Part shown: piece after piece, positions 1-10,600 of the stretch
Numbering within the stretch: position 1 is the stretch's first letter
Layout: each line of letters begins with the position of its first letter
Source of the DNA: Antitrichia curtipendula
Taxonomy: Eukaryota > Streptophyta > Bryopsida > Hypnales > Leucodontaceae
Reading direction: 5' to 3'
DNA length: 64,000 nucleotides
NCBI GenBank assembly: GCA_951230915.1
Contig: OX579637.1
Location: forward strand, 25,730,001-25,794,000
Position numbers and translations under genes: made by a program
Notes under the pieces: model-generated
The model's input: the letters and a program-made list of their open reading frames with translations, nothing else
Databases searched by the model: none
Told to the model about the DNA's origin: nothing

Positions 1-30
1 ATTTTTGTGCATTCTAATACTTGAGGGTGT

Positions 31-48
31 TTACAACTTTTACAACTT
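31..48. repeat. Internal 9-bp direct repeat within the monomer
   Basis: TTACAACTT occurs twice with no gap in almost every monomer, followed by a weaker third match containing TACAA. It is the only perfect short tandem repeat I see inside the unit. It matters because the single length change in the window removes exactly one copy of it. Variants change position 39 (CTCTTAC, mostly domain A), 32 (GTTGAC, domains B and C) and 41 (TTTCACAAC, domains B and E). Confidence 0.9.
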
Positions 49-57
49 TCTTCAAGT

Positions 58-70
58 CACTTTCAAAGTG
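58..70. other. 13-bp dyad CACTTTCAAAGTG, one per monomer
   Basis: CACTTT and AAAGTG are perfect inverted 6-bp arms around one central C. The dyad is kept in the great majority of monomers. It is broken by CACTTTCAATGTG, mainly in domain A near 1664, 3801, 3979, 7362 and 7717 and again near 33343 and 37258. It is shortened to 5-bp arms by CACTTTCGAAGTG in domain A. It could be a dimeric protein-binding site or simply part of the ancestral sequence. No binding protein can be named. Confidence 0.75.
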
Positions 71-140
71 GAATTCGATGACATTAGATGTGGAGGCCAC
101 GAAACTACAGGTTCAGTTTAATTCCGATTCTTTTATTATT

Positions 141-146
141 CACGTG
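141..146. other. CACGTG palindrome, one per monomer
   Basis: The hexamer CACGTG, the canonical E-box or G-box core bound by bHLH and bZIP proteins, lies after TTATTATT in most monomers. It is lost as CACGTCAGGG in part of domain A (about 497, 1209, 3167, 4413, 6193 and 6905) and near 27902 and 31106, and as CACTTGAGGG near 10821, 13135, 15093 and 43386. The match is exact, but a regulatory role inside satellite DNA is only a possibility. Confidence 0.5.
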
Positions 147-356
147 AGGGTGGATTCAGTGCTACGCACAACTTAAATATTTTTGTGCATTCTAATACTT
201 GAGGGTGTTTACAACTTTTACAACTTTCTACAAGTCACTTTCAATGTGGAAATCTATAGCATTAGATGTGGAGGCCACGAAACTACAGGTTCAGTTTAAT
301 TCTTATTCTTTTATTATTCACGTGAGGGTGGATTCAATGCTACGCACAAAATAAAT

Positions 357-890
357 ATTTTTGTGCATTCTAATACTTGAGGGTGTTTACAACTCTTACA
401 ACTTTCTTCAAGTCACTTTCAAAGTGGAATTCTATGACATTAGATGTGGAGGCCACGAAACTACAGGTTCAGTTTAATTCCGATTCTTTTATTATTCACG
501 TCAGGGTGGATTCAATGCTACGCACAAAATAAATATTTTTCTGCATTTTAATACTTGAGGGTGTTTACAACTTTTACAACTTTCTACAAGTCACTTTCAA
601 AGTGGAATTCTATGACCGTAGACGTGGAGGCCACGAAACTACAGGTTCAGTTTAATTCCGATTCTTTTATTATTCACGTGAAGGTGGATTCAATGCTACG
701 CACAACTTAAATATTTTTGTGCACTCTAATACTTGAGGGTGTTTACAACTTTTACAACTTTCTTCAAGTCACTTTCAAAGTGGAATTCGATGACATTAGA
801 TGTGGAGGCCACGAAACTACAGGTTCAGTTTAATTCCGATTCTTTTATTATTCACGTGAGGGTGGATTCAGTGCTACGCACAACTTAAAT
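357..890. repeat. Three-monomer cassette, copy 1
   Basis: The cassette is a CTCTTACAAC plus CGTCAGGG monomer, then a TTTCTGC plus GACCGTAGACG monomer, then a GATGACATT plus CAGTGCTACG monomer. It recurs in the same order at 3027, 4273 and 6053, separated by 15, 7 and 10 monomers. In this copy the third monomer has TTTTACAAC instead of CTCTTACAAC. The repeated order of three distinguishable monomers shows block duplication rather than independent mutation. Confidence 0.8.
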
Positions 891-1427
891 ATTTTTGTGC
901 ATTCTAATACTTGAGGGTGTTTACAACTTTTACAACTTTCTACAAGTCACTTTCAAAGTGGAATTCGATGACATTAGATGTGGAGGCCACGAAACTACAG
1001 GTTCAGTTTAATTCCGATTCTTTTATTATTCACGTGAAGGTGGATTCAGTGCTACGCACAACTTAAATATTTTTTTGCATTCTAATACTTGAGGGTGTTT
1101 ACAACTTTTACAACTTTCTACAAGTCACTTTCAAAGTGGAATTCTATGGCATTAGATGTGGAGGCCACGAAACTACAGGTTCAGTTTAATTCTTATTCTT
1201 TTATTATTCACGTCAGGGTGGATTCAATGCTACGCACAAAATAAATATTTTTGTGCATTCTAATACTTGAGGGTGTTTACAACTCTTACAACTTTCTTCA
1301 AGTCACTTTCAAAGTGGAATTCGATGACATTAGATGTGGAGGCCACGAAACTACAGGTTCAGTTTAATTCCGATTCTTTTATTATTCACGTGAGGGTGGA
1401 TTCAATGCTACGCACAAAATAAATATT

Positions 1428-1449
1428 CTCAAGCATATATATACTTGAG
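1428..1449. other. Palindromic box variant CTCAAG-N10-CTTGAG (first of many)
   Basis: In a large minority of monomers the usual TTTGTGCATTCTAATACTTGAG segment is replaced by an equal-length one with arms CTCAAG and CTTGAG around a core that is itself the alternating ATATATAT, with one mismatched pair beside it. The whole 22-bp segment is therefore an almost perfect palindrome able to form a hairpin or cruciform. Examples begin near 1606, 3742, 7300, 13352, 15490, 20997, 33281, 42003 and 61229. It is scattered in domains A to E, often one or two monomers at a time, and nearly absent from about 54 to 61.2 kb. The common alternative has no such symmetry. Confidence 0.85.
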
Positions 1450-3026
1450 GGTGTTTACAACTTTTACAACTTTCTACAAGTCACTTTCAAAGTGGAATTC
1501 GATGACATTAGATGTGGAGGCCACGAAACTACAGGTTCAGTTTCATTCCGATTCTTTTATTATTCACGTGAAGGTGGATTCAATGCTACACACAAAATAA
1601 ATATTCTCAAGCATATATATACTTGAGGGTGTTTACAACTTTTACAACTTTCTACAAGTCACTTTCAATGTGGAAATCTATAGCATTAGATGTGGAGGCC
1701 ACGAAACTACAGGTTCAGTTTAATTCTGATTCTTTTATTATTCACGTGAGGATGGATTCAATGCTACGCACAATTTAAATATTTTTGTGCATTCTAATAC
1801 TTGAGGGTGTTTACAACTTTTACAACTTTCTACAAGTCACTTTCAAAGTGGAATTCTATGACATTAGACGTGGAGGCCACGAAACTACAGGTTCAGTTTA
1901 ATTCCGATCCTTTTATTATTCACGTGAAGGTGGATTCAATGCTACGCACAAAATAAATATTTTTGTGCATTCTAATACTTGGGGGTGGTTACAACTTTTA
2001 CAACTTTCTTCAAGTCACTTTCAAAGTGGAATTCGATGACATTAGATGTGGAGGCCACGAAACTACAGGTTCAGTTTAATTCTTATTCTTTTATTATTCA
2101 CGTCAGGGTGGATTCAATGCTACGCACAAAATAAATATTTTTGTGCATTCTAATACTTGAGGGTGTTTACAACTTTTACAACTTTCTACAAGTCACTTTC
2201 AAAGTGGAATTCTATGACATTAGACGTGGAGGCCACGAAACTACAGGTTCAGTTTAATTCCGATCCTTTTATTATTCACGTGAAGGTGGATTCAATGCTA
2301 CGCACAAAATAAATATTTTTGTGCATTCTAATACTAAAGGGTGTTTACAACTTTTACAACTTTCTTCAAGTCACTTTCAAAGTGGAATTCGATGACATTA
2401 GACGTGAAGGCCACGAAACTACAGGTTCAGTTTAATTCCGATTCTTTTATTATTCACGTGAGGGTGGATTCAATGCTACGCACAAAATAAATATTTTTGT
2501 GCATTCTAATACTTGAGGGTGTTTACAACTTTTACAACTTTCTACAAGTCACTTTCAAAGTGGAATTCTATGACATTAGACGTGGAGGCCACGAAACTAC
2601 AGGTTCAGTTTAATTCCGATCCTTTTAATATTCACGTGAAGGTGGATTCAATGCTACGCACAAAATAAATATTTTTGTGCATTCTAATACTTGAGGGTGT
2701 TTACAACTCTTACAACTTTCTGCAAGTCACTTTCGAAGTGGAATTCTATGACATTAGATGTGGAGGCCACGAAACTACAGGTTCAGTTTAATTCCGATTC
2801 TTTTATTATTCACGTGAGGGTGGATTCAATGCTAAGCACAAAATAAATATTTTTCTGCATTCTAATACTTGAGGGTGGTTACAACTTTTACAACTTTCTA
2901 CAAGTCACTTTCAAAGTGGAATTCTATGGCATTAGATGTGGAGGCCACGAAACTACAGGTTCAGTTTAATTCTTATTCTTTTATTATTCACGTGAGGGTG
3001 GATTCAATGCTACGCACAAAATAAAT

Positions 3027-3560
3027 ATTTTTGTGCATTCTAATACTTGAGGGTGTTTACAACTCTTACAACTTTCTTCAAGTCACTTTCAAAGTGGAAT
3101 TCTATGACATTAGATGTGGAGGCCACGAAACTACAGGTTCAGTTTAATTCCGATTCTTTTATTATTCACGTCAGGGTGGATTCAATGCTACGCACAAAAT
3201 AAATATTTTTCTGCATTCTAATACTTGAGGGTGTTTACAACTTTTACAACTTTCTACAAGTCACTTTCAAAGTGGAATTCTATGACCGTAGACGTGGAGG
3301 CCACGAAACTACAGGTTCAGTTTAATTCCGATTCTTTTATTATTCACGTGAAGGTGGATTCAATGCTACGCACAACTTAAATATTTTTGTGCATTCTAAT
3401 ACTTGAGGGTGTTTACAACTGTTACAACTTTCTTCAAGTCACTTTCAAAGTGGAATTCGATGACATTAGATGTGGAGGCCACGAAACTACAGGTTCAGTT
3501 TAATTCCGATTCTTTTATTATTCACGTGAGGGTGGATTCAGTGCTACGCACAACTTAAAT
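3027..3560. repeat. Three-monomer cassette, copy 2
   Basis: Same order of variants as at 357, exactly 2,670 bp (15 monomers) downstream. The third monomer has CTGTTACAAC, a small private difference. Confidence 0.8.
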
Positions 3561-3738
3561 ATTTTTGTGCATTCTAATACTTGAGGGTGTTTACAACTTT
3601 TACAACTTTCTACAAGTCACTTTCAAAGTGGAATTCGATGACATTAGATGTGGAGGCCACGAAACTACAGGTTCAGTTTAATTCCGATTCTTTTATTATT
3701 CACGTGAAGGTGGATTCAATGCTACACACAAAATAAAT

Positions 3739-4094
3739 ATTCTCAAGCATATATATACTTGAGGGTGTTTACAACTTTTACAACTTTCTACAAGTCACTT
3801 TCAATGTGGAAATCTATAGCATTAGATGTGGAGGCCACGAAACTACAGGTTCAGTTTAATTCCGATTCTTTTATTATTCACGTGAAGGTGGATTCAATGC
3901 TACACACAAAATAAATATTCTCAAGCATATATATACTTGAGGGTGTTTACAACTTTTACAACTTTCTACAAGTCACTTTCAATGTGGAAATCTATAGCAT
4001 TAGATGTGGAGGCCACGAAACTACAGGTTCAGTTTAATTCCGATTCTTTTATTATTCACGTGAAGGTGGATTCAATGCTACACACAAAATAAAT
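3739..4094. repeat. Two adjacent identical monomers
   Basis: The monomers at 3739 and 3917 read as identical, including the palindromic box, CAATGTGGAAATCTATAGC, GTGAAGG and CTACACAC. Most neighbours differ at several positions, so this pair is a recent duplication of one unit. The next monomer (4095) keeps the palindromic box but has GAATTCTATAGC and TTCTTATTC. Confidence 0.85.
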
Positions 4095-4272
4095 ATTCTC
4101 AAGCATATATATACTTGAGGGTGTTTACAACTTTTACAACTTTCTACAAGTCACTTTCAATGTGGAATTCTATAGCATTAGATGTGGAGGCCACGAAACT
4201 ACAGGTTCAGTTTAATTCTTATTCTTTTATTATTCACGTGAGGGTGGATTCAATGCTACGCACAAAATAAAT

Positions 4273-4806
4273 ATTTTTGTGCATTCTAATACTTGAGGGT
4301 GTTTACAACTCTTACAACTTTCTTCAAGTCACTTTCAAAGTGGAATTCGATGACATTAGATGTGGAGGCCACGAAACTACAGGTTCAGTTTAATTCCGAT
4401 TCTTTTATTATTCACGTCAGGGTGGATTCAATGCTACGCACAAAATAAATATTTTTCTGCATTCTAATACTTGAGGGTGTTTACAACTTTTACAACTTTC
4501 TACAAGTCACTTTCAAAGTGGAATTCTATGACCGTAGACGTGGAGGCCACGAAACTACAGGTTCAGTTTAATTCCGATTCTTTTATTATTCACGTGAAGG
4601 TGGATTCAATGCTACGCACAACTTAAATATTTTTGTGCATTCTAATACTTGAGGGTGTTTACAACTCTTACAACTTTCTTCAAGTCACTTTCAAAGTGGA
4701 ATTCGATGACATTAGATGTGGAGGCCACGAAACTACAGGTTCAGTTTAATTCCGATTCTTTTATTATTCACGTGAGGGTGGATTCAGTGCTACGCACAAC
4801 TTAAAT
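4273..4806. repeat. Three-monomer cassette, copy 3
   Basis: Same order of variants, 1,246 bp (7 monomers) after copy 2. The first monomer carries GATGACATT instead of TATGACATT. Its last monomer also begins the larger block shared with 6943-7654. Confidence 0.8.
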
Positions 4807-5340
4807 ATTTTTGTGCATTCTAATACTTGAGGGTGTTTACAACTTTTACAACTTTCTACAAGTCACTTTCAAAGTGGAATTCGATGACATTAGATGTGGA
4901 GGCCACGAAACTACAGGTTCAGTTTAATTCCGATTCTTTTATTATTCACGTGAAGGTGGATTCAATGCTACACACAAAATAAATATTCTCAAGCATATAT
5001 ATACTTGAGGGTGTTTACAACTTTTACAACTTTCTACAAGTCACTTTCAATGTGGAAATCTATAGCATTAGATGTGGAGGCCACGAAACTACAGGTTCAG
5101 TTTAATTCTGATTCTTTTATTATTCACGTGAGGATGGATTCAATGCTACGCACAACTTAAATATTTTTGTGCATTCTAATACTTGAGGGTGTTTACAACT
5201 TTTACAACTTTCTACAAGTCACTTTCAAAGTGGAATTCTATGACCGTAGACGTGGAGGCCACGAAACTACAGGTTCAGTTTAATTCCGATTCTTGTATTA
5301 TTCACGTGAAGGTGGATTCAATGCTACGCACAAAATAAAT
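4629..5340. repeat. Four-monomer block repeated at 6943-7654
   Basis: The order is a CTCTTACAAC monomer, a CTACACAC monomer, a palindromic-box monomer with AATCTATAGC and GAGGATGG, and a GACCGTAGACG monomer with TTCTTGTATT. It recurs 2,314 bp (13 monomers) downstream. The rare T-to-G in CTTGTATT occurs at 5292, 7606 and 9030, so the last monomer type was copied a third time 8 monomers further on. Confidence 0.8.
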
Positions 5341-6052
5341 ATTCTCAAGCATATATATACTTGAGGGTGTTTACAACTTTTACAACTTTCTACAAGTCAC
5401 TTTCAAAGTGGAATTCGATGACATTAGACGTGAAGGCCACGAAACTACAGGTTCAGTTTAATTCCGATCCTTTTATTATTCACGTGAAGGTGGATTCAAT
5501 GCTACGCACAAAATAAATATTTTTGTGCATTCTAATACTTGAGGGTGTTTACAACTTTTACAACTTTCTTCAAGTCACTTTCAAAGTGGAATTCGATGAC
5601 ATTAGACGTGAAGGCCACGAAACTACAGGTTCAGTTTAATTCCGATTCTTTTATTATTCACGTGAGGGTGGATTCAATGCTACGCACAACTTAAATATTT
5701 TTGTGCATTCTAATACTTGAGGGTGTTTACAACTCTTACAACTTTCTGCAAGTCACTTTCGAAGTGGAATTCTATGACATTAGACGTGGAGGCCACGAAA
5801 CTACAGGTTCAGTTTAATTCCGATCCTTTTATTATTCACGTGAAGGTGGATTCAATGCTACGCACAAAATAAATATTTTTGTGCATTCTAATACTTGAGG
5901 GTGTTTACAACTCTTACAACTTTCTGCAAGTCACTTTCGAAGTGGAATTCTATGACATTAGACGTGGAGGCCACGAAACTACAGGTTCAGTTTAATTCCG
6001 ATTCTTTTATTATTCACGTGAGGGTGGATTCAATGCTACGCACAAAATAAAT

Positions 6053-6764
6053 ATTTTTGTGCATTCTAATACTTGAGGGTGTTTACAACTCTTACAACTT
6101 TCTTCAAGTCACTTTCAAAGTGGAATTCTATGACATTAGATGTGGAGGCCACGAAACTACAGGTTCAGTTTAATTCCGATTCTTTTATTATTCACGTCAG
6201 GGTGGATTCAATGCTACGCACAAAATAAATATTTTTCTGCATTCTAATACTTGAGGGTGTTTACAACTTTTACAACTTTCTACAAGTCACTTTCAAAGTG
6301 GAATTCTATGACCGTAGACGTGGAGGCCACGAAACTACAGGTTCAGTTTAATTCCGATTCTTTTATTATTCACGTGAAGGTGGATTCAATGCTACGCACA
6401 ACTTAAATATTTTTGTGCATTCTAATACTTGAGGGTGTTTACAACTCTTACAACTTTCTTCAAGTCACTTTCAAAGTGGAATTCGATGACATTAGATGTG
6501 GAGGCCACGAAACTACAGGTTCAGTTTAATTCCGATTCTTTTATTATTCACGTGAGGGTGGATTCAGTGCTACGCACAACTTAAATATTTTTGTGCATTC
6601 TAATACTTGAGGGTGTTTACAACTCTTACAACTTTCTTCAAGTCACTTTCAAAGTGGAATTCGATGACATTAGATGTGGAGGCCACGAAACTACAGGTTC
6701 AGTTTAATTCCGATTCTTTTATTATTCACGTGAGGGTGGATTCAGTGCTACGCACAACTTAAAT
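6053..6764. repeat. Three-monomer cassette, copy 4, with a duplicated last monomer
   Basis: Same order of variants, 1,780 bp (10 monomers) after copy 3. The third monomer (6409-6586) is followed by a copy (6587-6764) that I read as identical over all 178 bases, pointing to a very recent single-monomer duplication. Confidence 0.8.
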
Positions 6765-6942
6765 ATTTTTGTGCATTCTAATACTTGAGGGTGTTTACAA
6801 CTTTTACAACTTTCTACAAGTCACTTTCAAAGTGGAATTCTATGGCATTAGATGTGGAGGCCACGAAACTACAGGTTCAATTTAATAACGATTCTTTTAT
6901 TATTCACGTCAGGGTGGATTCAATGCTACGCACAAATTAAAT

Positions 6943-7654
6943 ATTTTTTGGCATTCTAATACTTGAGGGTGTTTACAACTCTTACAACTTTCTTCAAGTC
7001 ACTTTCAAAGTGGAATTCGATGACATTAGATGTGGAGGCCACGAAACTACAGGTTCAGTTTAATTCCGATTCTTTTATTATTCACGTGAGGGTGGATTCA
7101 GTGCTACGCACAACTTAAATATTTTTGTGCATTCTAATACTTGAGGGTGTTTACAACTTTTACAACTTTCTACAAGTCACTTTCAAAGTGGAATTCGATG
7201 ACATTAGATGTGGAGGCCACGAAACTACAGGTTCAGTTTAATTCCGATTCTTTTATTATTCACGTGAAGGTGGATTCAATGCTACACACAAAATAAATAT
7301 TCTCAAGCATATATATACTTGAGGGTGTTTACAACTTTTACAACTTTCTACAAGTCACTTTCAATGTGGAAATCTATAGCATTAGATGTGGAGGCCACGA
7401 AACTACAGGTTCAGTTTAATTCTGATTCTTTTATTATTCACGTGAGGATGGATTCAATGCTACGCACAACTTAAATATTTTTGTGCATTCTAATACTTGA
7501 GGGTGTTTACAACTTTTACAACTTTCTACAAGTCACTTTCAAAGTGGAATTCTATGACCGTAGACGTGGAGGCCACGAAACTACAGGTTCAGTTTAATTC
7601 CGATTCTTGTATTATTCACGTGAAGGTGGATTCAATGCTACGCACAAAATAAAT
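6943..7654. repeat. Second copy of the 4629-5340 block
   Basis: Matches 4629-5340 at an exact 13-monomer offset. The first monomer differs at its start (ATTTTTTGGC). Similarity ends in the following monomer, where 7655 has CAATGTGGAAATC and the other copy has GACGTGAAGG. Confidence 0.8.
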
Positions 7655-10600
7655 ATTCTCAAGCATATATATACTTGAGGGTGTTTACAACTTTTACAAC
7701 TTTCTACAAGTCACTTTCAATGTGGAAATCTATAGCATTAGATGTGGAGGCCACGAAACTACAGGTTCAGTTTAATTCTGATTCTTTTATTATTCACGTG
7801 AGGATGGATTCAATGCTACGCACAATTTAAATATTTTTGTGCATTCTAATACTTGAGGGTGTTTACAACTTTTACAACTTTCTACAAGTCACTTTCAAAG
7901 TGGAATTCTATGACATTAGACGTGGAGGCCACGAAACTACAGGTTCAGTTTAATTCCGATCCTTTTATTATTCACGTGAAGGTGGATTCAATGCTACGCA
8001 CAAAATAAATATTTTTGTGCATTCTAATACTTGAGGGTGTTTACAACTTTTACAACTTTCTTCAAGTCACTTTCAAAGTGGAATTCGATGACATTAGACG
8101 TGAAGGCCACGAAACTACAGGTTCAGTTTAATTCCGATTCTTTTATTATTCACGTGAGGGTGGATTCAATGCTACGCACAACTTAAATATTTTTGTGCAT
8201 TCTAATACTTGAGGGTGTTTACAACTCTTACAACTTTCTGCAAGTCACTTTCGAAGTGGAATTCTATGACATTAGACGTGGAGGCCACGAAACTACAGGT
8301 TCAGTTTAATTCCGATCCTTTTATTATTCACGTGAAGGTGGATTCAATGCTACGCACAAAATAAATATTTTTCTGCATTCTAATACTTGAGGGTGTTTAC
8401 AACTTTTACAACTTTCTTCACGTCACTTTCAAAGTGGAATTCGATGACATTAGATGTGGAGGCCACGAAACTACAGGTTCAGTTTAATTCCGATTCTTTT
8501 ATTATTCACGTGAGGGTGGATTCAATGCTACGCACAAAATAAATATTTTTGTGCATTCTAATACTTGAGGGTGTTTACAACTCTTACAACTTTCTGCAAG
8601 TCACTTTCGAAGTGGAATTCTATGACATTAGATGTGGAGGCCACGAAACTACAGGTTCAGTTTAATTCCGATTCTTTTATTATTCACGTGAGGGTGGATT
8701 CAATGCTAAGCACAAAATAAATATTTTTCTGCATTCTAATACTTGGGGGTGGTTACAACTCTTACAACTTTCTGCAAGTCACTTTCAAAGTGGAATTCGA
8801 TGACATTAGATGTGGAGGCCACGAAACTACAGGTTCAGTTTAATTCCGATTCTTTTATTATTCACGTGAGGGTGGATTCAATGCTACGCACAACTTAAAT
8901 ATTTTTCTGCATTCTAATACTTGAGGGTGTTTACAACTTTTACAACTTTCTACAAGTCACTTTCAAAGTGGAATTCTATGACCGTAGACGTGGAGGCCAC
9001 GAAACTACAGGTTCAGTTTAATTCCGATTCTTGTATTATTCACGTGAAGGTGGATTCAATGCTACGCACAAAATAAATATTCTCAAGCATATATATACTT
9101 GAGGGTGGTTACAACTTTTACAACTTTCTTCAAGTCACTTTCAAAGTGGAATTCGATGACATTAGATGTGGAGGCCACGAAACTACAGGTTCAGTTTAAT
9201 TCCGATTCTTTTATTATTCACGTGAAGGTGGATTCAATGCTACGCACAACTTAAATATTTTTCTGCATTCTAATACTTGAGGGTGTTTACAACTTTTACA
9301 ACTTTCTACAAGTCACTTTCAAAGTGGAATTCGATGACATTAGATGTGGAGGCCACGAAACTACAGGTTCAGTTTAATTCCGATCCTTTTATTATTCACG
9401 TGAGGGTGGATTCAGTGCTACGCACAACTTAAATATTTTTGTGCATTCTAATACTTGAGGGTGTTTACAACTTTTACAACTTTCTACAAATCACTTTCAA
9501 AGTGGAATTCGATGGCATTAGATGTGGAGGCCACGAAACTACAGGTTCAGTTTAATTCCGATTCTTTTATTATTCACGTGAAGGTGGATTCAGTGCTACG
9601 CACAACTTAAATATTTTTGTGCATTCTAATACTTGAGGGTGTTTACAACTTTTACAACTTTCTACAAGTCACTTTCAAAGTGGAATTCTATGACATTAGA
9701 TGTGGAGGCCACGAAACTACAGGTTCAGTTTAATTCCAATTCTTTTATTATTCACGTGAAGGTGGATTCAATGCTACGCACAAAATAAATATTCTCAAGC
9801 ATATATATACTTGAGGGTGGTTACAACTTTTACAACTTTCTTCAAGTCACTTTCAAAGTGGAATTCGATGACATTAGATGTGGAGGCCACGAAACTACAG
9901 GTTCAGTTTAATTCCGATTCTTTTATTATTCACGTGAGGGTGGATTCAATGCTACGCACAAAATAAATATTTTTGTGCATTCTAATACTTGAGGGTGTTT
10001 ACAACTTTTACAACTTTCTACAAGTCACTTTCAAAGTGGAGTTCGATGACATTAGACGTGGAGGCCACGAAACTACAGGTTCAGTTTAATTCCGATTCTT
10101 TTATTATTCACGTGAGGGTGGATTCAATGCTACGCACAAAATAAATATTTCTGTACATTCTAATACTTGAGGGTGTTTACAACTTTTACAACTTTCTACA
10201 AGTCACTTTCAAAGTGGAATTCTATGGCATTAGATGTGGAGGCCACGAAACTACAGGGTCAGTTTAATTCCGATCCTTTTATTATTCACGTGAAGGTGGA
10301 TTCAATGCTACGCACAAAATAAATATTCTCAAGCATATATATACTTGAGGGTGGTTACAACTTTTACAACTTTCTACAAGTCACTTTCAAAGTGGAATTC
10401 GATGACCGTAGATGTGGAGGCCATGAAACTACAGGTTCAGTTTAATTCCGATTCTTTTATTATTCACGTGAAGGTGGATTCAATGCTACGCACAACTTAA
10501 ATATTTTTGTGCATTCTAATACTTGAGGGTGTTTACAACTTTTACAACTTTCTACAAGTCACTTTCAAAGTGGAATTCGATGACATTAGATGTGGAGGCC

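Larger units (their letters stand above)
1..178. repeat. Reference monomer of the 178-bp satellite
   Basis: This first complete unit gives the numbering used here. In order it holds an AT-rich linker (1-20), TTGAGGGTG (21-29), a 9-bp tandem repeat TTACAACTT twice (31-48), the dyad CACTTTCAAAGTG (58-70), an EcoRI site GAATTC (71-76), the stretch GATGTGGAGGCCACGAAAC (87-105 by consensus), TTTTATTATT (131-140), CACGTG (141-146) and a terminal AACTTAAAT, elsewhere AAAATAAAT (170-178). Common variable positions are 7, 9, 30, 32, 39, 52, 56, 67, 77, 78, 81, 89, 90, 96, 112, 116, 124, 129, 148, 159, 166 and 172-173. The strand of any function is unknown, so the printed strand is only a convention. 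Confidence 0.95.
1..9078. repeat. Array domain A (51 monomers)
   Basis: This stretch is marked by variants rare or absent elsewhere: CAATGTGGAAATCTATAGC (241, 1664, 3801, 3979, 5047, 7362, 7717), CACGTCAGGG, CTCTTACAAC, TTCGAAGTGG and the repeated use of GACCGTAGACG. Variant monomers recur with offsets of 15, 7, 10 and 13 monomers, so repeat blocks exist but not one fixed higher-order period. Odd single monomers include the one at 2315 with ACTAAAGGG in place of ACTTGAGGG, and the monomers around 6765-7120 with AATAACGATTC followed by TTTGGCATTC. I see no gene or insertion. The right boundary is approximate. Confidence 0.75.

Noticed and set aside
21..29. Telomere-like TTGAGGGTG
   Set aside because: It occurs once per 178 bp and is not a short tandem array of a telomeric unit.
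111..125. Pol III B-box-like sequence (GGTTCAGTTTAATTCC), suggesting a tRNA-derived SINE
   Set aside because: The match to GGTTCGANTCC is poor, no A box lies at the right distance upstream, and there is no cloverleaf, poly-A tail or target-site duplication.
1..178. CENP-B box
   Set aside because: Neither strand of the monomer contains the spaced TTCG...A..CGGG core, so CENP-B binding of the known type is not supported.
2315..2492. Apparent insertion or deletion at ACTAAAGGG
   Set aside because: Counting shows the same length as ACTTGAGGG, so it is a cluster of substitutions and the 178-bp phase continues unchanged.
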